Source of the DNA: Pseudomonas sp. C1C7
GTDB taxonomy: Bacteria > Pseudomonadota > Gammaproteobacteria > Pseudomonadales > Pseudomonadaceae
DNA: 64,000 bases
Reading direction: 5' to 3'
Assembly (NCBI RefSeq): GCF_013359595.1
Contig: NZ_JABFMP010000003.1
Span: 186,001-250,000 of the forward strand
Numbering within the stretch: the stretch's first letter is position 1; every line of letters starts with the position of its first letter. Below the pieces are notes generated by a model, which was given only the letters and a program-made list of their open reading frames with translations, was not told the origin of the DNA and ran no database searches. Below are positions 54,282 through 64,000 of this stretch, one piece after another. A program made the position numbers and the translations under genes.

Positions 54282-54995
54282 ATGAAGCTGTTCACCTCCC
54301 GTTATGTGCTCCTTGTCGCATTTTCTCTGCTGCTGGGTGCATGCCAAAGCACGCCGCCGGCCGCCGAGATCCCGGACGCGCGGGCCACGGCCATTGCACA
54401 GCTTGAACAAAGCCTGGCCAGCAGCGAGCTGGCCACCGCCGAAGGGCAACTGGCCGCCTTGCAGGCCGAATCGCCCAATGATCAATCCCTGGAGCAATAC
54501 CAGCGGCAATTGGCCGAAGCCTATTTGATGCGCAGCCAGATCGTGCTGCAAAAAGGCGACGTCAACGCCGCCGCCACTGCCCTGGCCCGCGCCCGCGCGC
54601 TGATGCCCAAGGCGCCGGCGCTGACCGGTGGCGTCAACGGCGCCGTCGCCCAGGCGCGCAAGGCCGAGCTGGAGAAAGCCGAAGCCGCCCTCAAGGCCGC
54701 CGAAGCCAAGCCCAAAGCCCGAGTGATCGACCCGACGGCCGAAAGTACCACCGTGGCGCTGAACATCAACGACATCAGCAAACTTCGCCGCCAACTGGAT
54801 GCGATCGCCGCCGATGTGGTGAATTATCAGTGCGACGTGAGCATCCAGGCGCCGCGTACCGATGATTATCCCTGGCTGGCCAATTTGCTGACCAAGCGGG
54901 TGAACAAGCTCGATCCGCAGTTCGATCTGAAGCTGGAGCGGCAGATTCTGCGCAGCGTGCCGGCGCAGATGGTCCTGACTCCGCGTAAATCTTAA
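54282..54995 (+). CDS. Conserved Pseudomonas lipoprotein, unknown function
   Basis: A 237-residue lipoprotein. The signal ends in the lipobox LLLGACQS (Cys21). The mature protein starts with Ala/Gln/Glu-rich TPR-like helices (about 30-110), then a charged alanine-rich helix (KAELEKAEAALKAAEAKPKA) and a C-terminal domain with two conserved segments around VVNYQCDVSIQAP. It corresponds in position to the gene after znuB in P. aeruginosa. The function is unknown; the TPR-like part suggests protein binding in the periplasm. Confidence 0.8.
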   Translation: MKLFTSRYVLLVAFSLLLGACQSTPPAAEIPDARATAIAQLEQSLASSELATAEGQLAALQAESPNDQSLEQYQRQLAEAYLMRSQIVLQKGDVNAAATALARARALMPKAPALTGGVNGAVAQARKAELEKAEAALKAAEAKPKARVIDPTAESTTVALNINDISKLRRQLDAIAADVVNYQCDVSIQAPRTDDYPWLANLLTKRVNKLDPQFDLKLERQILRSVPAQMVLTPRKS

Positions 54996-54998
54996 GAG

Positions 54999-55063
54999 CT
55001 TCGCGGGCAAGCCTCGCGCCTACAGGTTTCGGTGATCTGTAGGAGCGAGGCTTGCCCGCGAAG
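54999..55063. repeat. REP pair, GTAGGAGCGAGGCTTGCC family
   Basis: Inverted copies of the CTTCGCGGGCAAGCCTCGC unit lie between the convergent lipoprotein and katE stops. One arm carries a T-to-G change. Confidence 0.9.
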
Positions 55064-55070
55064 GCTTTCT

Positions 55071-57209
55071 TCAGGCCGGAACCGCCTTGGCCTTTGGCTC
55101 CCGCTCCCAAACCCGATGCTGCCCGATCGCCGCGAAAAACGCCTTGAACGACTTGGTATCCGCGCCGACGATCAACCCCGCATCCACCTCCAGCTTCAAC
55201 ACATCCAGCAACTGCTTCGCCTCGCCATGCAAGGCAATCGCCTTCAAATGCTTGTAAGCCTCCAGCAGGTAATGCAGCGCCACGCCGTTGCCACTCAACG
55301 CCTTGATCGACGTCGCGCCGCCGGGGACGAACACCGCATCGAACGCCACTGACGGCAAACCCTCCATCGACGCATCCACCGGCAGCGACTTGCCGTCTGC
55401 AGTCTTAACCGGTGCCGAGGTCGGGCCGAGGAGTTTGGCGTGGGCGCCTTCGGCCTTCAGTGCTTTCTTCATGGCATCGATTGCCGCGCCGTCGACGCCA
55501 TCGGCCGCCAGAATCGCCACCTTGCGGGTCTTGATATCGGCGGGCAGCAAATTGGCCTGGCTCAGGGCTGGCGAGCGATCCAGGGAGGTTTTCGGCAGTT
55601 GCACCGTCCCGGCCTTCGGCGCCGGCAGGCCGAGGTTCTGCGCCACCCGCCTGGCCAGTTCCAGATCAATGTTGGCCAGGATCTCGTTGACCTGCCGGGC
55701 CCGGATGAACTCGCGCTCGACCTTGCCCAGCTCGAAGCTGTAGGCCGCAATGATGTGTTCTTTTTCGTGGTCGCTCATGCTGTTGAAGAACAGCCGCGCC
55801 TGGGAGAAGTGGTCGCCGAACGACTCGCTGCGCTGGCGAATCTTGTTGGCGTCGATGCGCTCGTAATAACTCTCGAAACCGCCATCCACGGCCGCAGGCG
55901 GCGTCTCTTTCGGCCAGCCGCTGTCGACGGAGTTCGGTTCGTAGGATGCGCGACCCTTGTCGATGGTGCTGCGATGCTGCGCGTCGCGCTGGCCGTTGTG
56001 GATCGGGATCACGGATCGGTTGATCGGGATCTCATGGAAATTCGGCCCACCCAGTCGGCTGATTTGCGTATCGGTGTAGGAAAACAACCGACCTTGCAGC
56101 AACGGATCGTTGGAAAAGTCGATCCCCGGCACGATATGCCCCGGGCAGAAGGCAACCTGCTCGGTCTCGGCAAAGAAATTGTCCGGGTTGCGATTCAGGG
56201 TCATTTTGCCCAGCGGCGTGATCGGCACCAGTTCTTCCGGGATCAGCTTGGTGGGGTCGAGGATGTCGAATTCGAAGGCGTGTTCGTTCTCTTCTTCTAT
56301 TACCTGAACCCCCAGCTCCCATTCCGGGTAGTCGCCCATCTCGATGGCTTCCCAGAGATCGCGACGATGGTAGTCGGTGTCCTTGCCCGCCAGCTTCTGC
56401 GCTTCATCCCACACCAGCGAACAGGTGCCGGCGGTGGGGCGCCAGTGAAATTTGACGAAGCGCGATTTGCCCTCGGCATTGATCATGCGGAAGGTGTGTA
56501 CGCCAAAGCCTTGCATGCTGCGCAGGCTCTTGGGGATCGCCCGGTCGGACATGGCCCAGATCACCATGTGTGCCGATTCGGGCTGCAACGAGACAAAATC
56601 CCAGAAAGTGTCGTGGGCCGAGCCGCCGGTGGGCATTTCGTTGTGGGGTTCGGGTTTTACCGCGTGGACGAAATCAGGGAACTTGATGGCGTCCTGAATG
56701 AAGAACACCGGCATGTTGTTGCCCACCAGGTCGTAGACGCCTTCGTCGGTGAAAAACTTCACGGCGAAACCTCTTACATCGCGCACGGTATCGCCTGACC
56801 CGCGCGGCCCCTGGACCGTGGAAAATCGTACGAACACTGGGGTCTTTTTCGCCGGGTCCCGCAGGAAACCGGCCTTGGTCAGTGCGCTATGGTTCTCGTA
56901 GCTCTGAAAGTAGCCATGGGCCCCGGTACCCCGGGCATGCACGATGCGTTCGGGAATCCGCTCATGGTCAAAATGCGTGATCTTTTCACGCATGATGAAG
57001 TCTTCCAGCAGCGAAGGCCCGCGGGCGCCGGCCTTCAGGGTGTTCTGGTTGTCTGCCACCTTCACGCCTTGATTGGTGCGCAGGGCCTGGCCGGTGGCGT
57101 CGGAGCGGAATGTCTCCAGGCTGTCGAGCTTGGCGTTGGTGTTGCTGCGGTCCAGGGTATCGGTCCCGGCCAGTTCGCTCTTGGGCGTGGCAGGCTTCTT
57201 AGTACTCAT
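55071..57209 (-). CDS. katE: Large-subunit monofunctional catalase (HPII/KatE)
   Basis: Haem catalase that decomposes hydrogen peroxide, usually under RpoS control in stationary phase. The 712-residue protein is of the large clade: an N-terminal extension, catalytic His91 ([13 protein letters not shown]), the distal region [19 protein letters not shown], and the haem-ligand Tyr in [14 protein letters not shown] (near 378). A C-terminal flavodoxin/DJ-1-like domain lies at about 570-705 ([16 protein letters not shown]). The gene stands alone, divergent from metN across 209 bp, with a REP pair after the stop. Confidence 0.95.
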   Translation of the reverse strand: MSTKKPATPKSELAGTDTLDRSNTNAKLDSLETFRSDATGQALRTNQGVKVADNQNTLKAGARGPSLLEDFIMREKITHFDHERIPERIVHARGTGAHGYFQSYENHSALTKAGFLRDPAKKTPVFVRFSTVQGPRGSGDTVRDVRGFAVKFFTDEGVYDLVGNNMPVFFIQDAIKFPDFVHAVKPEPHNEMPTGGSAHDTFWDFVSLQPESAHMVIWAMSDRAIPKSLRSMQGFGVHTFRMINAEGKSRFVKFHWRPTAGTCSLVWDEAQKLAGKDTDYHRRDLWEAIEMGDYPEWELGVQVIEEENEHAFEFDILDPTKLIPEELVPITPLGKMTLNRNPDNFFAETEQVAFCPGHIVPGIDFSNDPLLQGRLFSYTDTQISRLGGPNFHEIPINRSVIPIHNGQRDAQHRSTIDKGRASYEPNSVDSGWPKETPPAAVDGGFESYYERIDANKIRQRSESFGDHFSQARLFFNSMSDHEKEHIIAAYSFELGKVEREFIRARQVNEILANIDLELARRVAQNLGLPAPKAGTVQLPKTSLDRSPALSQANLLPADIKTRKVAILAADGVDGAAIDAMKKALKAEGAHAKLLGPTSAPVKTADGKSLPVDASMEGLPSVAFDAVFVPGGATSIKALSGNGVALHYLLEAYKHLKAIALHGEAKQLLDVLKLEVDAGLIVGADTKSFKAFFAAIGQHRVWEREPKAKAVPA

Positions 57210-57418
57210 CGGGCATCACTCCTCAGGCTGATTCGAGTTGCCTAAGTAGTGACTGACGACGTTTTTGGGCGTTCCTTTTATCTGACCTTTGATCGTGTTA
57301 TTGCCAAAACGCTGGATGAAAGCGAAATAAATGCTAAGAACCTCTATACGGACAGGCTAAAATGCGCGCCCCGGCTAACCGCTGACCCTTTTCCAACGCG
57401 CCCCACAAGGTTCGCTAC

Positions 57419-58426
57419 GTGATCGAGTTTCAAAACGTCCATAAAACCTACCGCGTCGCCGGTAAGGATATCCCCGCCCTGCACCCGACCAGTCTGACGA
57501 TTGAGAACGGTCAGGTGTTCGGCCTGATCGGCCATTCCGGTGCGGGAAAAAGTACCCTGCTGCGTCTGATCAATCGCCTGGAAAACGCCAGCGGCGGCAA
57601 GATCATCGTCGACGGCGAGGAAATCACCGCGCTCGACGCCAACGGCCTGCGCCGTTTCCGTCAGCAGGTCGGGATGATTTTCCAGCACTTCAACCTGCTG
57701 GCGTCCAAGACCGTGGCCGACAACGTCGCGCTGCCGCTGACGCTGGCCGGTGAAATGTCCCGCAGCGACATCGACCAGCGCGTCGCCGAGTTGCTGGCCC
57801 GGGTCGGCCTGTCCGATCACGCCAACAAATACCCGGCGCAATTGTCCGGCGGGCAGAAACAGCGCGTCGGCATCGCCCGCGCCCTGGCCACCAAGCCGAA
57901 GATCCTGCTGTGCGACGAGGCCACCAGTGCCCTGGATCCGCAGACCACGGCGTCGGTCCTGCAATTGCTGGCCGAGATCAACCGCGAACTGAAACTGACC
58001 ATCGTGCTGATCACCCATGAAATGGACGTGATCCGTCGGGTCTGCGATCAGGTCGGCGTGATGGATGCCGGCGTGATCGTCGAACAGGGTCCGGTGGCGC
58101 AGGTGTTCCTGCACCCGAAACACCCGACCACCAAGCGCTTCGTGCAGGAAGACGAGCAGATCGACGAAGGTGAACAGCGCGATGACTTCGCTCATGTGCC
58201 GGGCCGTATCGTGCGTCTGACCTTCCAGGGCGAAGCGACCTACGCGCCGTTACTGGGCACCGTCGCCCGCGAAACGGGGGTGGACTACAGCATCCTCGCC
58301 GGGCGCATCGACCGCATCAAAGACATCCCTTACGGGCAACTGACCCTGGCCGTCACCGGCGGTGACATGGAAGCGGCGTTCGCCCGCTTCACCGCGGCCG
58401 ACGTCCACATGGAGGTGCTGCGTTAA
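57419..58426 (+). CDS. metN: Methionine ABC transporter ATPase
   Basis: ATPase of the methionine importer MetNIQ. The 335 residues have Walker [10 protein letters not shown] (38-46), signature [15 protein letters not shown], Walker [14 protein letters not shown] and the H-loop THEMD. A C-terminal NIL domain (about 260-335) allows allosteric inhibition by internal methionine. The start is GTG 57419 with a weak AAGG site. The stop overlaps the metI ATG by one base. I saw no SAM riboswitch in the upstream 209 bp. Confidence 0.94.
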   Translation: MIEFQNVHKTYRVAGKDIPALHPTSLTIENGQVFGLIGHSGAGKSTLLRLINRLENASGGKIIVDGEEITALDANGLRRFRQQVGMIFQHFNLLASKTVADNVALPLTLAGEMSRSDIDQRVAELLARVGLSDHANKYPAQLSGGQKQRVGIARALATKPKILLCDEATSALDPQTTASVLQLLAEINRELKLTIVLITHEMDVIRRVCDQVGVMDAGVIVEQGPVAQVFLHPKHPTTKRFVQEDEQIDEGEQRDDFAHVPGRIVRLTFQGEATYAPLLGTVARETGVDYSILAGRIDRIKDIPYGQLTLAVTGGDMEAAFARFTAADVHMEVLR

Positions 58427-59100
58427 TGGAAGCCCTGACGAGTTTCTTCGCCAACATCGACTGGTTTGAAATCTGGCTGGCCAGCGTCGACACGATGCTG
58501 ATGCTCGGCGGTTCGCTGCTGTTCACCGTCCTGCTCGGCCTGCCGCTGGGCGTGCTGCTGTTCCTGTGCAGCCCGCGCCAGTTGCTGGAAGCCAAAGGCG
58601 TCTACGCGATGCTGTCGCTGGTGGTGAACATCCTGCGTTCGCTGCCCTTCATCATTCTGCTGATCGTGATGATTCCGTTCACCGTGCTGATCACCGGCAC
58701 CTCGCTGGGTGTGGCCGGTGCGATTCCGCCTCTGGTGGTCGGCGCCACGCCGTTCTTCGCGCGCCTGGTGGAAACCGCGCTGCGTGAAGTGGATCGCGGC
58801 ATCATCGAGGCGACCCAGGCCATGGGCGCCACCACCCGGCAGATCATCACCAATGCCTTGCTGCCCGAAGCCCGTCCGGGCATTTTCGCGGCGATTACGG
58901 TGACTGCGATTACACTGGTTTCCTACACGGCGATGGCCGGTGTGGTGGGCGCCGGTGGTCTGGGTGACCTGGCGATCCGCTTCGGCTATCAGCGTTTCCA
59001 GACTGACGTGATGGTGGTGACGGTGATCCTGCTGCTGGTGCTGGTACAGGTCCTGCAAACCGTCGGCGACAAGCTGGTGGTGCACTTCTCTCGTAAATGA
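58426..59100 (+). CDS. metI: Methionine ABC transporter permease
   Basis: Inner-membrane permease of MetNIQ, 224 residues with five predicted membrane segments. The EAA loop coupling to MetN reads IIEATQAMGATTRQIITNAL (about 126-145), and GVVGAGGLGDLAIRFGYQRF follows. Its start is coupled to the metN stop, and metQ starts 77 bp later. Confidence 0.94.
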   Translation: MEALTSFFANIDWFEIWLASVDTMLMLGGSLLFTVLLGLPLGVLLFLCSPRQLLEAKGVYAMLSLVVNILRSLPFIILLIVMIPFTVLITGTSLGVAGAIPPLVVGATPFFARLVETALREVDRGIIEATQAMGATTRQIITNALLPEARPGIFAAITVTAITLVSYTAMAGVVGAGGLGDLAIRFGYQRFQTDVMVVTVILLLVLVQVLQTVGDKLVVHFSRK

Positions 59101-59177
59101 TTGTTTTCGTACTTTGCAAATGAGCCGGCCATTCGCTGGCAGGCGCCAGATCGGGCGCCTCACAAGGAGTTAGCTGA

Positions 59178-59948
59178 ATGAAAAAACTACTCGTCGCGTT
59201 CGCTGCCGTTGCAGCCTTTTCCGCCCACGCCGACACCCTGACCGTAGCCGCCACCCCGGTGCCGCACGCCGAGATCCTCGAGTTCGTGAAACCGGCCCTG
59301 GCCAAAGAAGGCGTCGACCTGAAGGTCAAGGTCTTCACCGACTACATCCAGCCGAACGTGCAAGTGGCGGAGAAGCGTCTGGACGCCAACTTCTTCCAGC
59401 ACCAGCCGTACCTCGATGAGTTCAACAAGGCCAAGGGCACCAACCTGGTGTCCGTGGCCGGCGTGCACCTGGAGCCGCTGGGCGCCTACTCCAGCAAGTA
59501 CAAGAAGCTCGATGAGCTGCCAAGCACCGCCACCGTGGTGATCCCGAACGATGCCACCAACGGCGGCCGCGCGCTGTTGCTGCTGGCCAAGGCTGGCGTG
59601 ATCACCCTGAAGGATTCGAACAACATCCTGTCGACCGTCAAGGACATCACCGAGAACCCGAAAAACCTGAAGTTCCGTGAGCTGGAAGCCGCGACCATCC
59701 CGCGTGTGCTGACCCAGGTCGACCTGGCGCTGATCAACACCAACTACGCGCTGGAAGCCAAGCTCGATCCGTCCAAGGACGCGCTGGTCATCGAAGGCAG
59801 CGATTCGCCTTACGTGAACATCCTGGTTGCCCGTCCGGACGACAAGGACAGCGAAGACATGAAGAAACTGGTCGCTGCCCTGCACAGCCCGGAAGTGAAG
59901 GCGTTCATCGTCGAGAAGTACAAAGGCGCTGTGGTGCCGGCGTTCTGA
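59178..59948 (+). CDS. metQ: Methionine-binding protein (NlpA/MetQ family)
   Basis: Substrate-binding protein of MetNIQ. The 256-residue precursor has a plain Sec signal (MKKLLVAFAAVAAFSAHA) followed by DTLTVAATPVPHAEILEFVK. Unlike E. coli MetQ there is no lipobox cysteine, so the mature form should be soluble in the periplasm. DYIQPNVQVAEKRLDANFFQ, then HQPYLDEFN, are family hallmarks. A strong AAGGAG site precedes the ATG, and a strong terminator follows. Confidence 0.94.
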   Translation: MKKLLVAFAAVAAFSAHADTLTVAATPVPHAEILEFVKPALAKEGVDLKVKVFTDYIQPNVQVAEKRLDANFFQHQPYLDEFNKAKGTNLVSVAGVHLEPLGAYSSKYKKLDELPSTATVVIPNDATNGGRALLLLAKAGVITLKDSNNILSTVKDITENPKNLKFRELEAATIPRVLTQVDLALINTNYALEAKLDPSKDALVIEGSDSPYVNILVARPDDKDSEDMKKLVAALHSPEVKAFIVEKYKGAVVPAF

Positions 59949-59962
59949 TCCGAAGCCGAAAC

Positions 59963-59996
59963 AAAAAAGGGGCGCATCGAATGCGCCCCTTTTTTT
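59963..59996. terminator. Strong bidirectional terminator after metQ
   Basis: AAAAAAGGGGCGCAT and ATGCGCCCCTTTTTT form a 15-bp perfect stem with a 3-base loop. The sequence supplies a U-tract in both directions, serving metQ (plus strand) and the SCO gene run (minus strand). Confidence 0.92.
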
Positions 59997-60017
59997 ATGC
60001 CTGAAATGCATTCCCCC

Positions 60018-60032
60018 GTGGGAGCGGGCTTG
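60018..60032 (+). repeat. Solo partial REP, GTGGGAGCGGGCTTG
   Basis: A single half-unit of the GTGGGAGCGGGCTTGCTC family without its inverted partner lies between the metQ terminator and the SCO gene. It looks like a decayed REPIN. Confidence 0.65.
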
Positions 60033-60043
60033 TATCGTTCGTG

Positions 60044-60679
60044 TTATTTGCGGTTAACCATCACCGGCAACTGCGCCACCAGCTTCTGGTTATTCAACGG
60101 CGCCCGAATGAACCCGCGCTGCGTCCCGTCCGGCCCGATCACCGCCAGGTTGCCGCTGTGATCCACCGTGTAATTCGGCTTGCTGGTGTCTGCCGGAATG
60201 AACGGAATGCTCACCGCGTTGGCAACCTTCTGCAGCTCATCGGTGGAGGTCGGGGTCAGGCCGATGAACTGCGGGTCGAAGTAGCCCAGGTACTGTTTGA
60301 GCTGCTTGGGCGTGTCGCGATTGGGGTCGACGCTGACCAGCACGATCTGCAATTTATCCACAGCCTCCGGCGGCAGTTCGCTCTTGATCTGGCGCAGCTG
60401 GGCGAGGGTGGTCGGGCAGATGTCCGGGCAGAAGGTGTAGCCGAAGAACAGCAGGCTCCATTTGCCCTTGAGTTCGTTGATCGCGACCGGCTTGCCTTCC
60501 TGATCGGTCATGGTCACGTCCGGCAGGTTGCGGCTTTGCGGCAGCAGGATGATGCCGGCATCGATCAGCGCCGTCGGGTCGCCCTGGCCTTTGCCGGACA
60601 GCACTTTATTGATGGTCAGGCCCAGGACCAGTGCAATCAGGGCGACAAGGATGAAGACGGTTTTCTGGGTTCGGGTCAT
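60044..60679 (-). CDS. SCO1/SenC-family copper chaperone
   Basis: Membrane-anchored thioredoxin-like protein that delivers copper to the CuA site of cytochrome c oxidase. The 211 residues have one N-terminal helix (about 6-26), the copper motif Cys84-Pro-Asp-Ile-Cys88 ([15 protein letters not shown]) and a C-terminal histidine (VDHSGN) as third ligand. ATG 60679 overlaps the cyoE stop by 4 bp. A perfect DnaA box (60354-60362) lies in the coding sequence. It is the last gene of the oxidase assembly run. Confidence 0.93.
   Translation of the reverse strand: MTRTQKTVFILVALIALVLGLTINKVLSGKGQGDPTALIDAGIILLPQSRNLPDVTMTDQEGKPVAINELKGKWSLLFFGYTFCPDICPTTLAQLRQIKSELPPEAVDKLQIVLVSVDPNRDTPKQLKQYLGYFDPQFIGLTPTSTDELQKVANAVSIPFIPADTSKPNYTVDHSGNLAVIGPDGTQRGFIRAPLNNQKLVAQLPVMVNRK
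60354..60362 (+). other. Perfect DnaA box (TTATCCACA)
   Basis: Exact consensus match inside the SCO gene, isolated from the others. Confidence 0.6.
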
Positions 60680-61575
60680 AGGTTCAGCATCAGGTAGTGG
60701 TCTACGAGCAGGGCGATGAACAGCAGGAACAAGTAATAAATAGAGTACTTGAAGGTGTTGATCGCCGCGTGCGGCCGAGTGCCACGGTACAGCACCACGG
60801 CCCATTGCAGAAACCTTGCGCCAAGGCCGGCGGCACAAATCAGGTAGAGCAGGCCGCTCATGTGGATCGCGTAGGGCATCAGGCTCACCGCCAGCAGCGC
60901 GCCGGTATAAAGCAGGATATGCACCTTGGTGTAATGCTCGCCGTGGGTCACCGGCAACATCGGGATGTCGGCCTTGGCGTATTCCTCCTTGCGATGGATC
61001 GCCAGCGCCCAGAAGTGCGGCGGGGTCCAGGCGAAGATGATCAGCACCAGCAACAGCGGTTCGGCGCTGACGTGGCCGGTGGCGGCGGTCCAGCCCAGCA
61101 GTGGCGGGGCGGCACCGGCGAGGCCGCCGATCACGATGTTCTGCGGCGTCGCGCGTTTCAGAAAACCGGTGTAGATCACCGCATAACCGAGCAGAGACGC
61201 CAGGGTTAGCCACGCGGTCAACGGATTGGTAAACGCCAGCAGCAGCGCCTGGCCCAGCACCGCCAGGACCAGGGCGAAGGTCAGCGCCGCCGCCGGTGAA
61301 ACCCGTCCTTCGGCCAATGGCCGCTTGTGGGTACGGGCCATCACCGCATCGATGCGCCGATCCACCACATGGTTCACCGCCGCCGCACCGCCGGCACACA
61401 GGGCGATGCCCAGGTTGCCGAACACCAGCACGGTCCACGGCACCCCGGCGCGGGTCGCCAGGAACATCCCCACCAGCGAGGTGATGAGCATCAGCACCAC
61501 CACCTTGGGTTTGGTCAGTTCCAGGTAGTCACGCCAGATCGCCTGACTGGGACGTTCGCCGATCAGAATCGCCAT
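60676..61575 (-). CDS. cyoE: Protohaem IX farnesyltransferase (haem O synthase)
   Basis: Membrane prenyltransferase that converts haem b to haem O. The 299 residues have about nine membrane segments. The two aspartate-rich loops are [20 protein letters not shown] (about 68-87) and the segment [16 protein letters not shown] (about 198-213). Next to ctaA it will feed haem A synthesis for the aa3 oxidase. The start overlaps the ctaA stop by 13 bp and the stop overlaps the SCO start by 4 bp. Confidence 0.95.
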   Translation of the reverse strand: MAILIGERPSQAIWRDYLELTKPKVVVLMLITSLVGMFLATRAGVPWTVLVFGNLGIALCAGGAAAVNHVVDRRIDAVMARTHKRPLAEGRVSPAAALTFALVLAVLGQALLLAFTNPLTAWLTLASLLGYAVIYTGFLKRATPQNIVIGGLAGAAPPLLGWTAATGHVSAEPLLLVLIIFAWTPPHFWALAIHRKEEYAKADIPMLPVTHGEHYTKVHILLYTGALLAVSLMPYAIHMSGLLYLICAAGLGARFLQWAVVLYRGTRPHAAINTFKYSIYYLFLLFIALLVDHYLMLNL

Positions 61576-62636
61576 GGCATCTCTCCTTTTATTGTTATGG
61601 GCGCGGCGCAGTGTTTACGCGGACTGAAGCGCCAGCGTGTCGGCTGGGTGACCCGCACCAGGCTGGTCCGGGCGTGATAGTTGACCAGCACCATCGTCAG
61701 CAGCAGCGCCGCGCCGCCAGCGTTGTGCGCCACGGCCACCGGCAGCGGAAGATGGAACAGCACGTTGCTGATGCCCAGGGTGATCTGCGCGGCGAGGGCC
61801 ACCAGCACCAGGCCCGCAAGCCGGGTCATGCCCACGACTTTCAGTTGCCAGGCCAGCCCCAGCAGCACCAGCGTCACCAGCAAGGCACCGATACGATGGG
61901 TCAGGTGAATGGCCGTGCGCGCATCGCTGTCCAACTGGCCGCCGAGGTAATTCGGGCCGATGTGCTGGGTCAGGTGAAAGCCGTTGGCGAAGTCGGCGGG
62001 CGGCAGCCATTGGCCGTGGCAGGTGGGGAAATCGATGCAGGCCACGGCGGCATAGTTGGAGCTGACCCAACCGCCGAGGGCGATCTGCCCGATCACCAGC
62101 AGCAGTCCGGCAGTGGCCCAATACTGCAGGCGACGCGGCACCGTCAGCGCCGGCAGTACGCCGGACAGGCGCAAGGTCAGCAGGAACAGCAGGCTCAAGG
62201 TGGCGAATCCACCAAGCAAATGCCCGGTCACCACCTGCGGCCAGAGCTTGAGCGTCACCGTCCACATGCCGAAGACGGCCTGGGCGAACACCACCCCCAA
62301 CAGAAACAGCGGCAACTTCATCGGTTGCCCCGGATGGCGCCGATGCACCCAGGCGCGACCGGCCAATACGGAAATCAGCAGGCCCAGGGTGCCGGCGAAG
62401 TACCGGTGGATCATCTCGTTCCAGCCCTTGTGGGCTTCCACCGGAGCGTCCGGGAAATGCAGTTCGGCATGGGCCAGCTGGGCTTCGCTTTTCGGCACGC
62501 TGATGAAGCCGTAGCAGCCGGGCCAGTCCGGACAGCCGAGGCCGGCGTGGGTCAGGCGGGTGTAGGCGCCGAGCAGCACCACAATCAGCGCCAGCAAGGT
62601 GGCAAACAGCGCGAGGCGAAATCCAGGTTTGGCCAT
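61563..62636 (-). CDS. ctaA: Haem A synthase
   Basis: Oxidises haem O to haem A for aa3-type cytochrome oxidase. The 357-residue membrane protein has eight predicted helices in two homologous halves. Conserved histidines lie in [36 protein letters not shown] and [13 protein letters not shown]. Paired cysteines in extracytoplasmic loops ([12 protein letters not shown] and [10 protein letters not shown]) are the class with a redox disulfide. It forms an overlapping unit with cyoE. Confidence 0.94.
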   Translation of the reverse strand: MAKPGFRLALFATLLALIVVLLGAYTRLTHAGLGCPDWPGCYGFISVPKSEAQLAHAELHFPDAPVEAHKGWNEMIHRYFAGTLGLLISVLAGRAWVHRRHPGQPMKLPLFLLGVVFAQAVFGMWTVTLKLWPQVVTGHLLGGFATLSLLFLLTLRLSGVLPALTVPRRLQYWATAGLLLVIGQIALGGWVSSNYAAVACIDFPTCHGQWLPPADFANGFHLTQHIGPNYLGGQLDSDARTAIHLTHRIGALLVTLVLLGLAWQLKVVGMTRLAGLVLVALAAQITLGISNVLFHLPLPVAVAHNAGGAALLLTMVLVNYHARTSLVRVTQPTRWRFSPRKHCAAPITIKGEMPWRF

Positions 62637-62646
62637 GACGATGCCC

Positions 62647-63240
62647 TTATCCGATGTTCGACAGTTTCAGCAGGTGGCGCAGGTCGTTGAGCAGGTCCTT
62701 GCCTTTGACCGAAGGGTCGTAGCGCAGCACCAGGTTGCCGTGGGGATCGATGATCCACAGGTGTGGCAGGGTCTGGTCGGTCGAGGTCTTGCGGAACGAG
62801 CCCAGGTCCAGCGGATAACGCTGCAACTGCGGGTACTCGCGGGTCAGCTTGGCGTCGTAGTCGCCATTGAGCGGTTGTGCAGTGGCGAGGGCATGGCTGG
62901 CGCGGGAAGCGTCTTTGCCCAGGCCGATCTGAATCTGCCGGGCCAGATACACCAGTTGCTGGCAATCGACGGAGCACTCCTGTGGCGCGGTCACCAGCAA
63001 CTGCCAGCGTTGTTCATCGGCCTGCACGCCAAGGTCGGCGCGGGACTGGCCATTGCCGATCAGTTCGCCGTGATAGCTGCGCCCCTCCGGCACCCAGAAC
63101 TGCAATTTGTACATGCCGGTGGCGAGGATCATCGGGCCGATCACCCCGAGCACGATCAGCAGCAGTTGGATGCGTCCCTTGCGCCGCGTCGCCGGCGTTT
63201 TGGCCTCAGACATGCTGGGTGGATTCATGGCCGCTCCCAT
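62647..63240 (-). CDS. Small membrane protein of the oxidase assembly cluster
   Basis: A 197-residue protein with one N-terminal membrane helix (about 25-45) and a periplasmic domain of about 150 residues. The domain ends LPHLWIIDPHGNLVLRYDPS, which looks thioredoxin/SCO-like although no CxxC is present. The cysteine pair CSVDC is elsewhere. ATG 63240 has a strong AAAGGAG site and overlaps the SURF1 gene by 35 bp; ATGs at 63228 and 63213 are weaker choices. It is found between SURF1 and ctaA in Pseudomonas; the role in oxidase assembly is inferred from that context. Confidence 0.8.
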   Translation of the reverse strand: MGAAMNPPSMSEAKTPATRRKGRIQLLLIVLGVIGPMILATGMYKLQFWVPEGRSYHGELIGNGQSRADLGVQADEQRWQLLVTAPQECSVDCQQLVYLARQIQIGLGKDASRASHALATAQPLNGDYDAKLTREYPQLQRYPLDLGSFRKTSTDQTLPHLWIIDPHGNLVLRYDPSVKGKDLLNDLRHLLKLSNIG

Positions 63241-63946
63241 GGTGTTTCTCCTTTGCGTTGTGCCAGCCGAGGTACAGATAAAGGCCGAGCAGGGCGATCG
63301 ACATGGCGAACCACTGCACGGCATAAGCGATGTGTTTTTCCGGGCCCATGGCAACCACCGGCCAGTCGGCCTGGTAAGTGACGGGGCCGGTTTCTGCGCG
63401 TAATTCGTAGGCGAAGCCATCGCGGTCGAGGGCTTTCCAGAGGGCATCGGGGTCAACTGCCGTCAGCAGTTTTGGCCAGGTACTGGTGTTCGGGTCGGCG
63501 TGCAGCTGGAAGGCCGCGCCGGGGGATACGTAGACCCAGGCGTCGAGGCTCAGGACGTTCGAGGGGGTCGTGAATTGCGGTGGTGTGCGGCGATCCGGCC
63601 AGGGCAACCAGCCGCGATTGACCAGCAGCCACAGCCCGGTGGCTTGATCCTGAAAGGGTTGCAGCAGCTCGACGCCGACCTTGCCGTTGCGCTGGCGGTT
63701 ATCCAGCAGAACGCTGTGGGCGGCATCGAATTGACCGTGCAGACGTACCCGGCGAAAGGCCGGGTCGGCGCTGTGTTGCAGTTCGGTGCTGGCCACAGGC
63801 TCGGCGGCCCGGCGCTCGGCATAGCTTTGCAGCAGCGCGCTTTTCTCCGCGCCCCGGCTCAATTGCCAGAACCCGAGCGACACCAGCAGCGGCAGCAGCA
63901 GGGCAACCACCAGTGTCGGGACGACACCCGGCCGAAAGCGCTTCAT
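63206..63946 (-). CDS. SURF1-family cytochrome oxidase assembly protein
   Basis: Inner-membrane SURF1 protein that helps insert haem A into oxidase subunit I. The 246 residues have TM helices at about 9-29 and 212-230 flanking a periplasmic domain with LLVNRGWLPWPDRRT and the C-terminal YAVQWFAMSIALLGLYLYLG, both family signatures. The tail is His-rich (HNAKEKHHGSGHES). It is the most upstream complete gene of the assembly run; the oxidase subunits are expected beyond the right edge. The remaining 54 bp are too short to assign. Confidence 0.93.
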   Translation of the reverse strand: MKRFRPGVVPTLVVALLLPLLVSLGFWQLSRGAEKSALLQSYAERRAAEPVASTELQHSADPAFRRVRLHGQFDAAHSVLLDNRQRNGKVGVELLQPFQDQATGLWLLVNRGWLPWPDRRTPPQFTTPSNVLSLDAWVYVSPGAAFQLHADPNTSTWPKLLTAVDPDALWKALDRDGFAYELRAETGPVTYQADWPVVAMGPEKHIAYAVQWFAMSIALLGLYLYLGWHNAKEKHHGSGHESTQHV

Positions 63947-64000
63947 GGCGTGGCCAGAAAGTCGGTCAGCGCGATAGCTATACTCAAATGCATCGCTTGT

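Noticed and set aside
57210-57418. SAM riboswitch or Met box upstream of metN
   Set aside because: No conserved helices or MetJ-type repeats were seen; Pseudomonas lacks MetJ.

Overview
The window is chromosomal DNA of a Pseudomonas, most likely of the P. fluorescens group. Three things point there: protein sequences that read as Pseudomonas orthologues throughout; the gene order glyQ-tag-lpxL-PilZ-TPR-trkA-rsmB-fmt-def-tsaP-dprA-tsaC-qor-hemF-aroE, which lies just right of dnaA/oriC in Pseudomonas; and several families of short inverted REP/REPIN repeats typical of that group. No tRNA, rRNA, insertion sequence, prophage or CRISPR array was seen. Base composition and codon use look uniform, so this reads as core genome with no obvious island.

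Layout. 1-13.2 kb: origin-proximal housekeeping block (translation, DNA repair, lipid A, K+ uptake, formylation/deformylation, competence, t6A, haem, shikimate). 13.3-18.6 kb: a SulP transporter and a choline-O-sulfate module (betC, choX, LysR regulator). 18.6-20.1 kb: three small orphan enzymes. 20.3-24.5 kb: transporters (CitMHS citrate, TerC family, Na/Pi with a PhoU-like tail). 24.7-30.8 kb: an M16 peptidase, a DUF5924/DUF2914 membrane protein and a complete four-gene MCE lipid transporter. 30.9-33.6 kb: a fused SpmA/SpmB protein and GltP. 33.6-35.3 kb: a mostly non-coding stretch with two small membrane proteins. 35.3-51.2 kb: algB-kinB, an EAL protein, a lipoprotein amidase, a GGDEF protein, a nuclease/phosphatase, dsbA, cytochromes c4 and c5, yihA, an ErsA/Spot 42-like sRNA, polA, DUF2782 and thrB. 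51.2-55.0 kb: divergent zinc uptake locus znuA / zur-znuC-znuB plus a lipoprotein. 55.1-59.9 kb: katE and metNIQ. 60.0-63.9 kb: cytochrome oxidase assembly genes (SURF1, a small membrane protein, ctaA, cyoE, SCO).

Regulatory signals read directly: 13 perfect DnaA boxes (TTATCCACA), 11 of them in the first 18.4 kb; an Anr/FNR-type box ahead of hemF; an AlgU (sigma-22)-like promoter ahead of the ErsA-like sRNA; a Zur-like palindrome between znuA and zur; an AACAACAACAA (Crc/Hfq-like) motif ahead of citM; and several intrinsic terminators.

I did not find a clear undescribed defence or biosynthetic system. The least explained parts are the GGA-rich structured stretch at about 34.06-34.33 kb, the repeated TGCACGAT sites ahead of algB, the DnaA-box field, and the stand-alone MCE operon.
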